Below, piece by piece: positions 14,118 to 21,120 of a DNA stretch of 21,120 nucleotides. Each line of letters starts with the position of its first letter. The first letter of the stretch is position 1. Source of the DNA: Halarsenatibacter sp964462585 (GTDB lineage: Bacteria; Bacillota; Halanaerobiia; Halanaerobiales; Halarsenatibacteraceae); the NCBI GenBank assembly GCA_964462585.1, contig CAYXAK010000033.1, positions 1 through 21,120 of the forward strand, written 5' to 3'. The position numbers were made by a program, and so were the translations under genes. The notes under the pieces are model-generated. The model had not been told where the DNA came from. It searched no databases and saw nothing but the letters and a program-made list of their open reading frames with translations.

Positions 14118-15410
14118 TTAATTGTTTTCTAGGAGGAAATCAATAGTCTTTTTCATTTTCAGTCCTCTCTCTATATTATCCAGCTGCCCCTGCATCTGCA
14201 GGAACTGCTTGATCTGCTCAACATCCTGATCATTCTGATCGGCAATTTCTTCAACCTGTTCCTCAATCTCTTCCTCGCTCACTTCGATATCTTCAGCAGC
14301 GGCTATTGCTTCCAGGACCAGATTATTGCGGGCTCTCATCCTGGCATCATCGCGGTTCTCCTGGCGCCATTCTTCTTCATCCATACCGCTGTGATCGAAA
14401 AACTCCTCAACATCCACACCCTGAGACTGCAGATTCTGCACCATCTGCTGGTACATCTGATCAAGCTCTTCGTCTATGAGCTGTTCGGGCACTTCAACTT
14501 CGGCTTCCCCGGCCACCTTCTCTATGATCTCATTTTCGGCCTGCATCCGGGCCTGTTCCTCTTTCCGGCTTTTTATCTGATCTTTGATCTCCTCTTTCAT
14601 CTCCTCAAATGTATCATAATCCCCGGCTTCCTGAGCAAATTCATCATCCAGCTCGGGGACCTCTTTCTTCTTGATCTCTTTTACTACAACTTCAAAGACG
14701 GCATCCTCGCCGGCGAGATCTTCGGCCTGATAATCTCCGGGAAAGGTGATATTGATCTCGTGAGTTTTCTCCTCGTCGACCTCTTTGCCGATCAGCTCCT
14801 CCTCAAAACCGGGCACAAAATCTCCGGATCCTATCTCCAGAATGAATTCTTCGGCACTGCCGCCGGGAAACTGTTCACCATCTATAAAGCCTGTGAAATC
14901 CAAAACCACATGGTCGCCTTCCTGAACCATGCTGCCCTCGGTGCTGACCAGCTGACTGCGCTCTTCCTGCATGCGCTCTATGGACTCTTCCACCTCTTCT
15001 TCTGTCACTTCGACTTCTTCTCGTTCGATATCAAAACCAGTATATTGACCCAGCTCAACCTCAGGTTTCACCTCTACTTCAGCTGTGAATGAGCCTTCTT
15101 CATCGCGGGCAATGCTGTAATCCTCAATCTCGGGCTCATCTATGGGCTCTATGTCCGCTTCTTCGACCGCCTCTGAATACTGGGAGGGGATTAGTATATC
15201 CAGAGCATCTTTATGAAAAATTTCCTCGCCAAATTTAGATTCCAGCACCTTCCTCGGTACATTACCCTGTCTGAAGCCCGGTATGTCAACCTCTTCTTTT
15301 ATCTTGTTGTAAGCATGATCAAGTGCATTGTTAACCGCTTCTTTCTCGATGGTGACTTTAAGCCGAACTCGATTTCCTTCCAGTTTGTCCTTTTCTACTT
15401 TCATAACCAT
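14118..15410 (-). CDS. tig: Trigger factor, ribosome-bound chaperone and prolyl isomerase
   Basis: Binds the ribosome exit tunnel and shields new chains. The ribosome-docking signature GFRQGNVPR is at residues 45-53 (usually GFRxGxxPR). The FKBP-type domain spans about 155-245, including VVLDFTGFIDGEQFPGGSA and GSGDFVPGFEEELIG. A long helical C-terminal domain follows, with MQAENEIIEKV and EVPEQLIDEELDQMYQQM. At 430 residues it has normal length, and it is strikingly rich in Glu and Asp, as expected for a salt-in halophile. The ATG at 15410 has GGAGG 10 bases upstream. It is the first protein gene of the tig-clpP-clpX run, with its own promoter about 120 bases upstream, just downstream of tRNA-Leu. 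Confidence 0.97.
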   Translation of the reverse strand: MVMKVEKDKLEGNRVRLKVTIEKEAVNNALDHAYNKIKEEVDIPGFRQGNVPRKVLESKFGEEIFHKDALDILIPSQYSEAVEEADIEPIDEPEIEDYSIARDEEGSFTAEVEVKPEVELGQYTGFDIEREEVEVTEEEVEESIERMQEERSQLVSTEGSMVQEGDHVVLDFTGFIDGEQFPGGSAEEFILEIGSGDFVPGFEEELIGKEVDEEKTHEINITFPGDYQAEDLAGEDAVFEVVVKEIKKKEVPELDDEFAQEAGDYDTFEEMKEEIKDQIKSRKEEQARMQAENEIIEKVAGEAEVEVPEQLIDEELDQMYQQMVQNLQSQGVDVEEFFDHSGMDEEEWRQENRDDARMRARNNLVLEAIAAAEDIEVSEEEIEEQVEEIADQNDQDVEQIKQFLQMQGQLDNIERGLKMKKTIDFLLENN

Positions 15411-15529
15411 GAGATAATGCCCTCCTTAACTTTTGATGAATAGATCACCGACGAAAATTTATTAAATTACCCCCGACTGGGCTGATTGTAGCCCGGCCCG
15501 GGGATGACATGAATGAGATTGGATGTCAG

Positions 15530-15558
15530 GTTATATCCAGTGAATATCGATAAGTAAA
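15530..15558 (-). promoter_or_regulatory. Candidate promoter of tig
   Basis: On the minus strand: -35 TTTACT (15553-15558), a 17-base spacer and -10 TATAAC (15530-15535). It lies directly downstream of the tRNA-Leu gene and leaves a leader of about 115 bases. That leader holds short inverted repeats, such as GGGCT/AGCCC near 15477-15492. Confidence 0.5.
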
Positions 15559-15574
15559 AATAAAAATAATAAAA

Positions 15575-15660
15575 TGGTGCGGAGGGAGGGATTCGAACCC
15601 TCACAGGGAAACCCCACTAGATCCTAAGTCTAGCGCGTCTGCCAGTTCCGCCACCTCCGC
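15575..15660 (-). tRNA. tRNA-Leu (anticodon UAG)
   Basis: An 86-nt class II tRNA on the minus strand. The acceptor stem is GCGGAGG with CCTCCGC. The anticodon stem is CTAGA/TCTAG with loop CTTAGGA, giving anticodon UAG, which reads CUA. A long variable arm GTGGGGTTTCCCTGT follows, then the T-arm GAGGG TTCGAAT CCCTC. The discriminator is A and the 3' CCA is encoded. Confidence 0.97.
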
Positions 15661-15694
15661 ACACCTGAGTTTATGCCACTCTAAAACCAGTATA

Positions 15695-15723
15695 ATGTTA
15701 GCATATAACTACTACTATGTCAA
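15695..15723 (-). promoter_or_regulatory. Promoter of tRNA-Leu
   Basis: On the minus strand: a perfect -35 TTGACA (15718-15723), a 17-base spacer ending in TGC (extended -10), and -10 TAACAT (15695-15700). It lies about 35 bases upstream of the tRNA. Confidence 0.65.
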
Positions 15724-15841
15724 GATTCCCGCCCCGGGCCCGGGGCGGCAGGGAGGAAATATCCTGCCTGCAAAAAAAGGATTTTAAAGATGCTTATTGA
15801 AGATATTATATGTGGATGAGATCGAATAAAATTTATATCAC

Positions 15842-15923
15842 AGAGGGGAGCCTCACCGGAGGCTGAGAGGATGGAAACATCGACCCTTATAACCTGATCC
15901 TGGTAATGCAGGCGCAGGGAAAT
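15842..15923 (+). ncRNA. TPP riboswitch (THI element)
   Basis: The aptamer for thiamine pyrophosphate. Conserved blocks occur in order: GGGGAGCC, then AGGCTGAGA (the pyrimidine-sensing loop CTGAGA), ACCCTT, ACCTGATC, GGTAATGC, and CGCAGGGA closing the first stem. It sits 58 bases upstream of thiT. Between them, CTCCTCC (15934-15940) exactly matches the ribosome binding site GGAGGAG (15968-15974), and no terminator hairpin with a T-run is present. Control is therefore probably at translation. Confidence 0.95.
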
Positions 15924-15981
15924 AGATTTCATTCTCCTCCAGTTATTCCGGTAGCTCTCTCTTAAAGGGAGGAGTTTTATT

Positions 15982-16554
15982 ATGTCTTCAAGAAGGGTCA
16001 GATTGATGGCTGAAATTGCAGTGGCTGCAGCTCTATCCACAATCCTGAGTTTCATAACCCTCTGGAGAATGCCCCAGGGGGGCTCTGTCAATCTTGAGAT
16101 GCTGCCAATTCTATTCGTTGCCTTTCGCTGGGGCGGGGTGCCGGGCATGATCACCGGTCTGGTGCACGGCCTTCTCCAGCTGATAACCGGCCCCTATATC
16201 GTCCATCCAGCCCAGCTCATACTGGATTATCCTCTGGCCTATACCCTTGTTGGTCTGGCCGGATTCATCCCCGTTTTCACATCTGCCGGAAAGATAAAAT
16301 CCGCATCCCTGATAGCCGCTCTGATCACAGGTGGTGGTGCCAGATTCTTATCCCACTTCTGGGCAGGTGTAATATTCTTTGCCGATGCTGCCCCCGAGGG
16401 ACAGAGCGCCTGGCTTTATTCTCTTCTCTACAATATAAGTCATCTGCTGCCAGCCCTTATTATCTCCACAGTGGTGATAGTGGTGCTCTTCAAACAGAGG
16501 GAGAAAATATTCATCGAAGGGACCGAGACCCGTTTTGAATCCGGCAGCGGCTGA
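15982..16554 (+). CDS. thiT: Energy-coupled thiamine transporter S component ThiT
   Basis: The substrate-binding membrane subunit of an ECF-type thiamine importer, 190 residues with about six hydrophobic segments. Family marks are GGSVNLEMLPILFVAFRWG (about 31-49) after the first helix, then HGLLQLITGPYIVHPAQ and LDYPLAYTLVGLAG (the thiamine-binding region). SHFWAGVIFFADAAPEG follows. The ATG at 15982 has AGGGAGGAG about 8 bases upstream. It is a single-gene unit behind a TPP riboswitch, which fits thiamine uptake. The shared EcfA/EcfT energising module must be encoded elsewhere. A strong terminator lies 37 bases past the stop. Confidence 0.95.
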   Translation: MSSRRVRLMAEIAVAAALSTILSFITLWRMPQGGSVNLEMLPILFVAFRWGGVPGMITGLVHGLLQLITGPYIVHPAQLILDYPLAYTLVGLAGFIPVFTSAGKIKSASLIAALITGGGARFLSHFWAGVIFFADAAPEGQSAWLYSLLYNISHLLPALIISTVVIVVLFKQREKIFIEGTETRFESGSG

Positions 16555-16590
16555 TCACCAATCACTTCGAGGACCTGAATAATGTCAGCA

Positions 16591-16627
16591 AAACCCCCGG
16601 CGGGAAATTTTTGGCCGGGGGTTTTTT
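16591..16627. terminator. Bidirectional terminator between thiT and ndk
   Basis: CCCCCGGC (16594-16601) and GCCGGGGG (16614-16621) form a perfect 8-bp stem. It is flanked by TTTTTT on the plus strand and by AAAA before the stem, which reads as TTTT on the minus strand. It lies exactly between the convergent thiT and ndk. Confidence 0.93.
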
Positions 16628-16630
16628 CAT

Positions 16631-17056
16631 TCAGCTTTTGAGGTGTTCGGGAAAAAAGAGGTTTATCTCTCTGGCCGCAGTTTCAGGGGAGTCCGAGGCA
16701 TGCATTATGTTATCCGGCTCCATATCGTGGGCAAAATCGCCGCGGATGGTGCCCGGAGCAGCTTCCGCAGGGTCAGTAGCACCCATCAGTGACCTGACTC
16801 GCCCGATCGTATTCTCAGTTCCGCTCAAAACAAGGGCCACCATGGGCTCCCCGGCAAACCCACCCACAATGCTCTCGTAAAAGTCTTTGCCCTTGTGTTC
16901 CTGATAGAGTTCGGCCAGAAGATCGCGGGAAAACCGCTCCAGCTTCATTCTCTCTATGGTAAAATTTGCTTTTTCCAGCCTGCTGATGATCTCGCCAACA
17001 TGCTGTCGCTTTACCGCCTGCGGTTTTAACAGGACAAGCGTCTGATCTTTTACCAT
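16631..17056 (-). CDS. ndk: Nucleoside diphosphate kinase
   Basis: Transfers the gamma-phosphate between nucleoside triphosphates and diphosphates through a phosphohistidine. The active-site motif NIMHASDSPE is at 116-125 with His119. TLVLLKP at 6-12 holds the conserved Lys11. GEPMVALVLSGTENTIGRVR and MGATDPAEAAPGTIRGDFA are typical of the family. The length is 141 residues. The ATG at 17056 has GAGGTG upstream. It follows sucrose-phosphate synthase by 35 bases on the same strand and ends 4 bases before the terminator. It may therefore recycle the UDP released by that enzyme, as well as serve nucleotide pools in general. Confidence 0.97.
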   Translation of the reverse strand: MVKDQTLVLLKPQAVKRQHVGEIISRLEKANFTIERMKLERFSRDLLAELYQEHKGKDFYESIVGGFAGEPMVALVLSGTENTIGRVRSLMGATDPAEAAPGTIRGDFAHDMEPDNIMHASDSPETAAREINLFFPEHLKS

Positions 17057-17091
17057 ATAGTAATCACCTCATATTTTGTATGGATTTGTTT

Positions 17092-18603
17092 TTATCTGCA
17101 GGGGGGATAGATCGACTTGAGATCATCTACTAATTCTTCCTCTGCTTCACCGCTGATAAAATAGTCGGGGATATCCAGAGAGGATGCCGGCTCATAGTCC
17201 TCCGGGCTTTCCAGAATATTCTGCAGACGGTCCAGATAACCGGCGGCGGTGGCCTCCCAGGTGTACTTCTCCCGCACTCTTTCTCTGCCGGCCTTCCTGT
17301 ACTTATGCCAGCTTTTGTCATCTTTAAGTATCCTCATCAAACCCCGGGCAATATCCTCAGGAGATTCGGGATCTACCAGAACTCCGTATTCTCTTCCCTG
17401 CTCCTGCAGAATCTCCTCCGGTCCGCCATTTTCTGTGGCCACCACCGGCAGCCCCGAAGCCATGGCCTCGATAGGAGCCAGCCCAAATGGTTCGTGGAAG
17501 GAAACCAGAGCAAAGACTGATTGTTTCCGGGCCAGAACTCTATAACATGAAGCCAGTTCCTGCTGGCTGCCCAGTGAGAACATGCTGACTTTGCCTCTGA
17601 GGTCATTCTCCTCAATCACAGCCATGATATTGTCCAGAACATCTTTCTCCTCTTCATCAGCCTCACTGTAATCCCGGAATGGGTTATCTATTCCCCGCAG
17701 TGTCATAACCAGATTGGCCCTCTGCTGCAGCTCATCGCTGGCCGCAAAAGCTTCTACCAGACCTCTGTGATTTTTCTTTTCGTCCAGTCTGCTGGCCGCT
17801 ATGATAGCAGGTTTATCACTGCGGCCTTCCTTTAGATCCCGGGCAAACTTTTCGGCCACGAGATCCTCAACTCTCTCATCCTCTTCGTCTAGATGAGGGT
17901 TGAATATGTCCAGATTGACACCGGGTGGTACTACAGCAAATTCCCTCTCATTCTCAGTATCGACCACACCCCTGTAAGCGGGATGTGTATACTGTGTATC
18001 CCTCTCCTGGGTGGTGGAGACGAATTTGGTGTGAGCATTGGCCATGCTGACTCTTTCAGCCGCCAGCCGCAGGTGGAAATTAAAACGTGATAGCATCTCA
18101 TCAAGATTATCTCTGTTTACATCCAGCTTATCCATCTTCTGGGCCCCCAGAGAATGTCCGGTAAAGGTGAAGGGAGTTCCATTGCGCTCGGAGAAGATAG
18201 CACCTGCCAGTCCTCCATCCCCATAATGAGTGGTGACAATCTCAGGCCACATATCCTCCTGCTCATAGAGTTCTTCAATCCCCTTTACATAGTCTATAAT
18301 ATAGGGCCAGAGCTTCTCCTTCCTCAAAAATTGACTGCCACCAAAAGGTATTCGGACGATGCGCACCAGATCGCTGCGGGGATAGCTGTCGATAGGCTGT
18401 GAAAATTCCGGCCAGTCGGAATCATCGATCTGCCTTGTTATTATATCGACCCTTACCCCGAATTCTTCGGCCAGAGCCAGAGCTACTTCTTTAACATATA
18501 CCAGCTGCCCGCCAAAGTCGGGATGCTCGGTCCAGTAGCTGTCCTCAGGATCGAAATTGCCCTGGGGATTGAAAAAGGAAATCAAATCCGGACTCTCGTT
18601 CAT
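17092..18603 (-). CDS. Sucrose-phosphate synthase (GT4 family)
   Basis: Transfers glucose from UDP-glucose to fructose-6-phosphate, giving sucrose-6-phosphate and UDP. It is 503 residues long. The N-terminal Rossmann domain has FFNPQGNFDPEDSYWTEHPD (10-29), GGQLVYVKE (31-39), THYGDGGLAG and FTFTGHSLGAQKM. The C-terminal domain carries SRLDEKKN (271-278) and the retaining EX7E motif, Glu371 and Glu379 in EPFGLAPIEAMASGLP. The sequence closely resembles the H. orenii enzyme as I recall it, also without a fused phosphatase domain. The ATG at 18603 has GGGTGAG upstream and lies 13 bases after the fructokinase, so they are co-expressed. No separate sucrose phosphatase is visible nearby. A broader sucrose or glucosyl-glycerate-type synthase is less likely given the conserved N-terminus. 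Confidence 0.93.
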   Translation of the reverse strand: MNESPDLISFFNPQGNFDPEDSYWTEHPDFGGQLVYVKEVALALAEEFGVRVDIITRQIDDSDWPEFSQPIDSYPRSDLVRIVRIPFGGSQFLRKEKLWPYIIDYVKGIEELYEQEDMWPEIVTTHYGDGGLAGAIFSERNGTPFTFTGHSLGAQKMDKLDVNRDNLDEMLSRFNFHLRLAAERVSMANAHTKFVSTTQERDTQYTHPAYRGVVDTENEREFAVVPPGVNLDIFNPHLDEEDERVEDLVAEKFARDLKEGRSDKPAIIAASRLDEKKNHRGLVEAFAASDELQQRANLVMTLRGIDNPFRDYSEADEEEKDVLDNIMAVIEENDLRGKVSMFSLGSQQELASCYRVLARKQSVFALVSFHEPFGLAPIEAMASGLPVVATENGGPEEILQEQGREYGVLVDPESPEDIARGLMRILKDDKSWHKYRKAGRERVREKYTWEATAAGYLDRLQNILESPEDYEPASSLDIPDYFISGEAEEELVDDLKSIYPPCR

Positions 18604-18616
18604 TTCTTCTCACCCT

Positions 18617-19591
18617 TTACTTCAGTTCGTATTTTCTCTGCAGGTCCTCCACTGAGGGCAGAGAGATCATCGCCCCCACCTGCTTTAGAGTTTCTGCCGC
18701 CAGCGCACTTCCCAGCTGCACAGATCTATGCAGTGTTCTGCCTCTGAATATCCCTGTATAAAATCCGGACCAGAAGGCATCACCGGCACCGGTGGTGTCC
18801 ACAACATCTTCGGCCATAGAACCATAGTATCTCTGCTCATCACCGGTGGAGACGATAAGGCCATCTGCTCCCAGAGTGAGAATTACCAGCTCACAGCCGG
18901 CGCTGTGAAAATTTCTGATATAATTCTCCCTGCTGTCAGGCCCAAAAAGAGCTCTGGCGTCATCCAGAGAGGGTTTGACGATCTCCACCTCCTGCAGGAG
19001 TTCACACATATATTCTTTGCCGGGAAAATTACCCTCCCAGAGCTGTGGGCGATAGTTGGGGTCAAGGGCCAAAAGCCTATCCTGATCCCGGGCTATGCGC
19101 ACCACTTTGTCCAGTGCCCTGCGGCTTTCAGCTGCGGAGATGGCAAAGGTTGAAATATGCACAAGGCCAGCCCTGCTTATCTGTTCAGCGGAGACATCGT
19201 CAGGCTGCAGACAGCGGTCAGCCCCCCTGTAGGCCAGAAATTCAGGCGATTCCCTGCTGCGTGTCACCAGAATTATTGTTGTATTTTCATCAGGATCCCT
19301 GACAATGCCTCCAGTTTCAACTCCCGACTTCAGGAGCTCATCATGCAAAAAATCCCCCAGACCATCTGTCCCAATCCTGCTGATGAGCGCACTCTCTCCA
19401 CCCAGTTTGCTGACATTCATTGCTATATTGGCTGGTGAACCCCCAAAATGACGGCGGTAATTTTTAACACGGGCAAAGCTTCCCGCTTCCTCCCCGGCTA
19501 TTAAATCCACCAGCAGCTCTCCCACAGCCAGCAGATCTATCTCAGCCCGGGGAAGTGAAAGAGAATTTTCAAACTCAAACTGCATTTCCAT
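18617..19591 (-). CDS. PfkB-family carbohydrate kinase, probable fructokinase
   Basis: A 324-residue ribokinase-fold sugar kinase, probably ATP:fructose 6-phosphotransferase. The N-terminal part has VGELLVDLIAGE (23-34), FGGSPANIAMNVSKLGG (49-65) with the substrate-binding Gly-Gly, and RIGTDGLGDF. The C-terminal signature is DTTGAGDAFWSGFYTGI (265-281), where Asp271 is the catalytic base and GAGD the anion hole. The ATG at 19591 has AAAGG upstream; a GTG one codon earlier is possible. The fructose assignment comes mainly from the gene 13 bases downstream, which uses fructose-6-phosphate. Sequence alone could also fit ketodeoxygluconate or ribose. Confidence 0.85.
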   Translation of the reverse strand: MEMQFEFENSLSLPRAEIDLLAVGELLVDLIAGEEAGSFARVKNYRRHFGGSPANIAMNVSKLGGESALISRIGTDGLGDFLHDELLKSGVETGGIVRDPDENTTIILVTRSRESPEFLAYRGADRCLQPDDVSAEQISRAGLVHISTFAISAAESRRALDKVVRIARDQDRLLALDPNYRPQLWEGNFPGKEYMCELLQEVEIVKPSLDDARALFGPDSRENYIRNFHSAGCELVILTLGADGLIVSTGDEQRYYGSMAEDVVDTTGAGDAFWSGFYTGIFRGRTLHRSVQLGSALAAETLKQVGAMISLPSVEDLQRKYELK

Positions 19592-19645
19592 CACTCACCT
19601 TTCCTGCCTGATCCAGACGGCTGATATCAAATAGATATTATAGCC

Positions 19646-20908
19646 TTAAAGCCAGAACCAGTATATCAAGCCCAGAATGACAATGCCCGCAGCTGAGCTG
19701 CTGAGGGGCAGAGCGATATTTCTGTAATATTTCTTCAGTGTGGTGTTATAATATTCCACGGTCATTATATTGCACATATGAAAAGGAGAAATCATATAGC
19801 CGAAATAGCTGCTGCTGAATATGACCATATGCCAGAGGGAAAAGGCCTGGCTGCCGGAAAAGACTGTGAGAACCACCGGATAGGAGATGCCTATAGCCCC
19901 CACGTGATTTCCGGTGAGAAGCCCCACCACAAAGGGCACGACAAGTGCCAGCATAAGCGGAGGAATGCCCCCCTCCAGAAACAGCTCTGTCAAATTTTCC
20001 ACACCCTGTGAGTTATCTATAAATGCCCTGAAGATCATGATTCCAAAAACACCATAGGTGAGCTTTAAATCAAATCCCTCTTTGATCATCCGCAGGGAGA
20101 AATTTTCCTTTTTCATTAGAGCCACCAGAATGATGCCGACAAAGAGCGAGATGGCAAAATCAACACCCCAGAAAATTGGAGGTATTAAAACTATGAGATA
20201 GGGCAGGATGGCATTTGCAATCATCTTAAGATCCGGTCTGCTTTTATCGCCTCTTCCCAACCCTGCCCCGGAATCGCTTTCCGCTCTGGTGGTATCTGCA
20301 CCGGCTCCAGCTCCAGCCCGGCTGTAATATAACCAGCCGATCACAATCATAATACCCACTATGGGCAGGTGCATGGCGGCGATGGTGAGAATATCGATCC
20401 CGGAAAGGGACGAGGCCAGTATGATGCTGGGCATATAGGGAAAAGAAAAATACCAGAGATGGCGAAAAAATATGTTGAGAGAGGTCATCTCCGCTCCATC
20501 AAGGTGCATTCTCTCACCCAGGGGCTCTATCATGGGAGCAGAAAATATCGCTCCTCCCGGTATGGGCAAAACACCTATGAGGGAGGGTATGGTGATGAGC
20601 GAGATGAAAACACTGCTGATATAATATGTTACAACATCGATCAGATCTCTGAGCATGCTCATCTCCTTCATCATATAGGCAAAAATGGTGACAAAGCTGA
20701 CCAGAGCCACCAGCTGAACCGTCATGGGATCGACCACGCCGGCAAAAAAGGTGGGAAGCAATCCTGTGATATTTTGGGCAAAATCACCCGTAGAGGTGAG
20801 CCCTATGACTGCTGCACCTATCAGCATGGATGTCCCCAGGCCTTTCTGCTGGGATATGAGATATACTACCAGAAAAAACGCTAGAAGAGTGCCGGCAATT
20901 GATATCAC
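19646..20908 (-). CDS. DUF401-type integral membrane transporter
   Basis: A 420-residue protein with about ten or eleven hydrophobic segments. It looks like the DUF401 family, relatives of the GntP/IT-superfamily carriers. Conserved-looking stretches are SLIGVLPIPGGAIFSAPMIEPLG (in the first half), FRHLWYFSFPYMPSIILAS, and, in the second repeat, TGNHVGAIGISYPVVLT with YFGYMISPFHMC. A soluble loop rich in Ala, Gly and Asp separates the two halves near residues 205-230. The substrate is unknown. The start is a GTG at 20908 with AGGAG about 10 bases upstream. It leads the run to fructokinase (55 bases), sucrose-phosphate synthase and ndk, and has its own promoter at 20960-20988. A link to sugar or solute movement is inference only. 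Confidence 0.75.
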   Translation of the reverse strand: MISIAGTLLAFFLVVYLISQQKGLGTSMLIGAAVIGLTSTGDFAQNITGLLPTFFAGVVDPMTVQLVALVSFVTIFAYMMKEMSMLRDLIDVVTYYISSVFISLITIPSLIGVLPIPGGAIFSAPMIEPLGERMHLDGAEMTSLNIFFRHLWYFSFPYMPSIILASSLSGIDILTIAAMHLPIVGIMIVIGWLYYSRAGAGAGADTTRAESDSGAGLGRGDKSRPDLKMIANAILPYLIVLIPPIFWGVDFAISLFVGIILVALMKKENFSLRMIKEGFDLKLTYGVFGIMIFRAFIDNSQGVENLTELFLEGGIPPLMLALVVPFVVGLLTGNHVGAIGISYPVVLTVFSGSQAFSLWHMVIFSSSYFGYMISPFHMCNIMTVEYYNTTLKKYYRNIALPLSSSAAGIVILGLIYWFWL

Positions 20909-20959
20909 AGCTATTTCACTCCTGTATATTTATGACTTAATAACATCAACTCAAAATTC

Positions 20960-20988
20960 ATTTTATACCAGATAAAACTTATTTGCAA
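20960..20988 (-). promoter_or_regulatory. Promoter of the transporter-fructokinase-sucrose synthase-ndk run
   Basis: On the minus strand: -35 TTGCAA (20983-20988), a 17-base spacer and -10 TAAAAT (20960-20965). The -35 box is inside the palindrome ATTTGCAAAT (20981-20990), which could also be an operator. It lies between the upstream terminator and the transporter start. Confidence 0.6.
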
Positions 20989-21001
20989 ATAGGACGATAA
21001 A

Positions 21002-21023
21002 AGCCGGCCCTGAGGGGCCGGCT
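21002..21023 (-). terminator. Intrinsic terminator of the gene entering from the right
   Basis: AGCCGGCCC (21002-21010) and GGGCCGGCT (21015-21023) form a perfect 9-bp stem with a 4-base loop. TTTTATC follows on the minus strand. It separates the partial gene at the right edge from the sucrose operon promoter. Confidence 0.92.
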
Positions 21024-21066
21024 GGCTGTGTGTATTCTGCTGGGCTGTACTGCAAGCTGGACCCAG

Positions 21067-21120
21067 CTATTCCTCTTCCTGGAAGTAGGGCTCACCGATT
21101 TTGGCCGGAGGTGTGGCCTT
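21067..21120 (-). CDS. C-terminal end of an unidentified minus-strand gene (partial)
   Basis: The last 17 codons of an open frame, ending ...PPAKIGEPYFQEEE then TAG at 21067. It runs off the right edge. A strong terminator lies 44 bases downstream, which supports this as a true gene end. The acidic tail matches the window's style. There is too little to name a product. Confidence 0.5.
   Translation of the reverse strand, partial: KATPPAKIGEPYFQEEE

Noticed and set aside
15720..16154. Minus-strand open frame opposite the TPP riboswitch and thiT start
   Set aside because: It is a shadow of thiT and of the riboswitch aptamer.
16631..16880. Plus-strand frames opposite ndk, and similar long frames opposite tig and clpX
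   Set aside because: They are antisense shadows of highly conserved genes, without ribosome binding sites or family motifs.

Overview
The window looks like chromosomal DNA of a halophilic, anaerobic low-GC-branch Gram-positive bacterium, most likely of the order Halanaerobiales. The argument is an inference from three things. The sucrose-phosphate synthase reads very much like the single-domain enzyme of Halothermothrix orenii as I remember it. Many proteins (trigger factor, argininosuccinate lyase, solute-binding protein, ApbE) are strongly acidic, as expected for a salt-adapted cytoplasm. The regulation is of Firmicutes type: a T-box leader, AbrB, a TPP riboswitch and strong GGAGG ribosome binding sites. 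Nearly everything lies on the minus strand; the exceptions are one small secreted protein and the thiamine transporter with its riboswitch. I see no phage, transposon or CRISPR. It is mostly core-genome content.

Layout. 60-2074 (minus): a TspO-related membrane protein, a small unknown membrane protein and a GNAT acetyltransferase, probably one operon. 2248-2766 (plus): a small exported three-repeat protein whose tail overlaps argH. 2720-5944 (minus): argG-argH, the last two steps of arginine synthesis, behind a promoter, a full T-box leader and a 21-residue leader ORF. 5964-6875 (minus): abrB and a divergent peptide deformylase. 6943-9444 (minus): tRNA-Arg(CCU), hfq, an orphan sugar-type solute-binding protein and a hemolysin III family protein. 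9486-15660 (minus): tRNA-Leu(UAG), then tig-clpP-clpX-engB-methyltransferase-apbE. 15842-16554 (plus): TPP riboswitch and thiT. 16591-16627: a shared bidirectional terminator. 16631-20988 (minus): DUF401 transporter, fructokinase, sucrose-phosphate synthase, ndk. 21067-21120: the last codons of another minus-strand gene, followed by its terminator.

How the genes work together. The fructokinase makes fructose-6-phosphate, the synthase joins it to UDP-glucose to give sucrose-6-phosphate and UDP, and nucleoside diphosphate kinase can turn that UDP back into UTP. In a halophile this may supply sucrose as a compatible solute. The tig-clpP-clpX cluster is protein folding and quality control. The arg operon appears to be controlled by tRNA charging through the T-box, perhaps with a second layer from the leader ORF. 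The most unusual parts of the window are this arg leader, with a partly duplicated T-box motif and an arginine-containing leader peptide, and the ndk-coupled sucrose operon.
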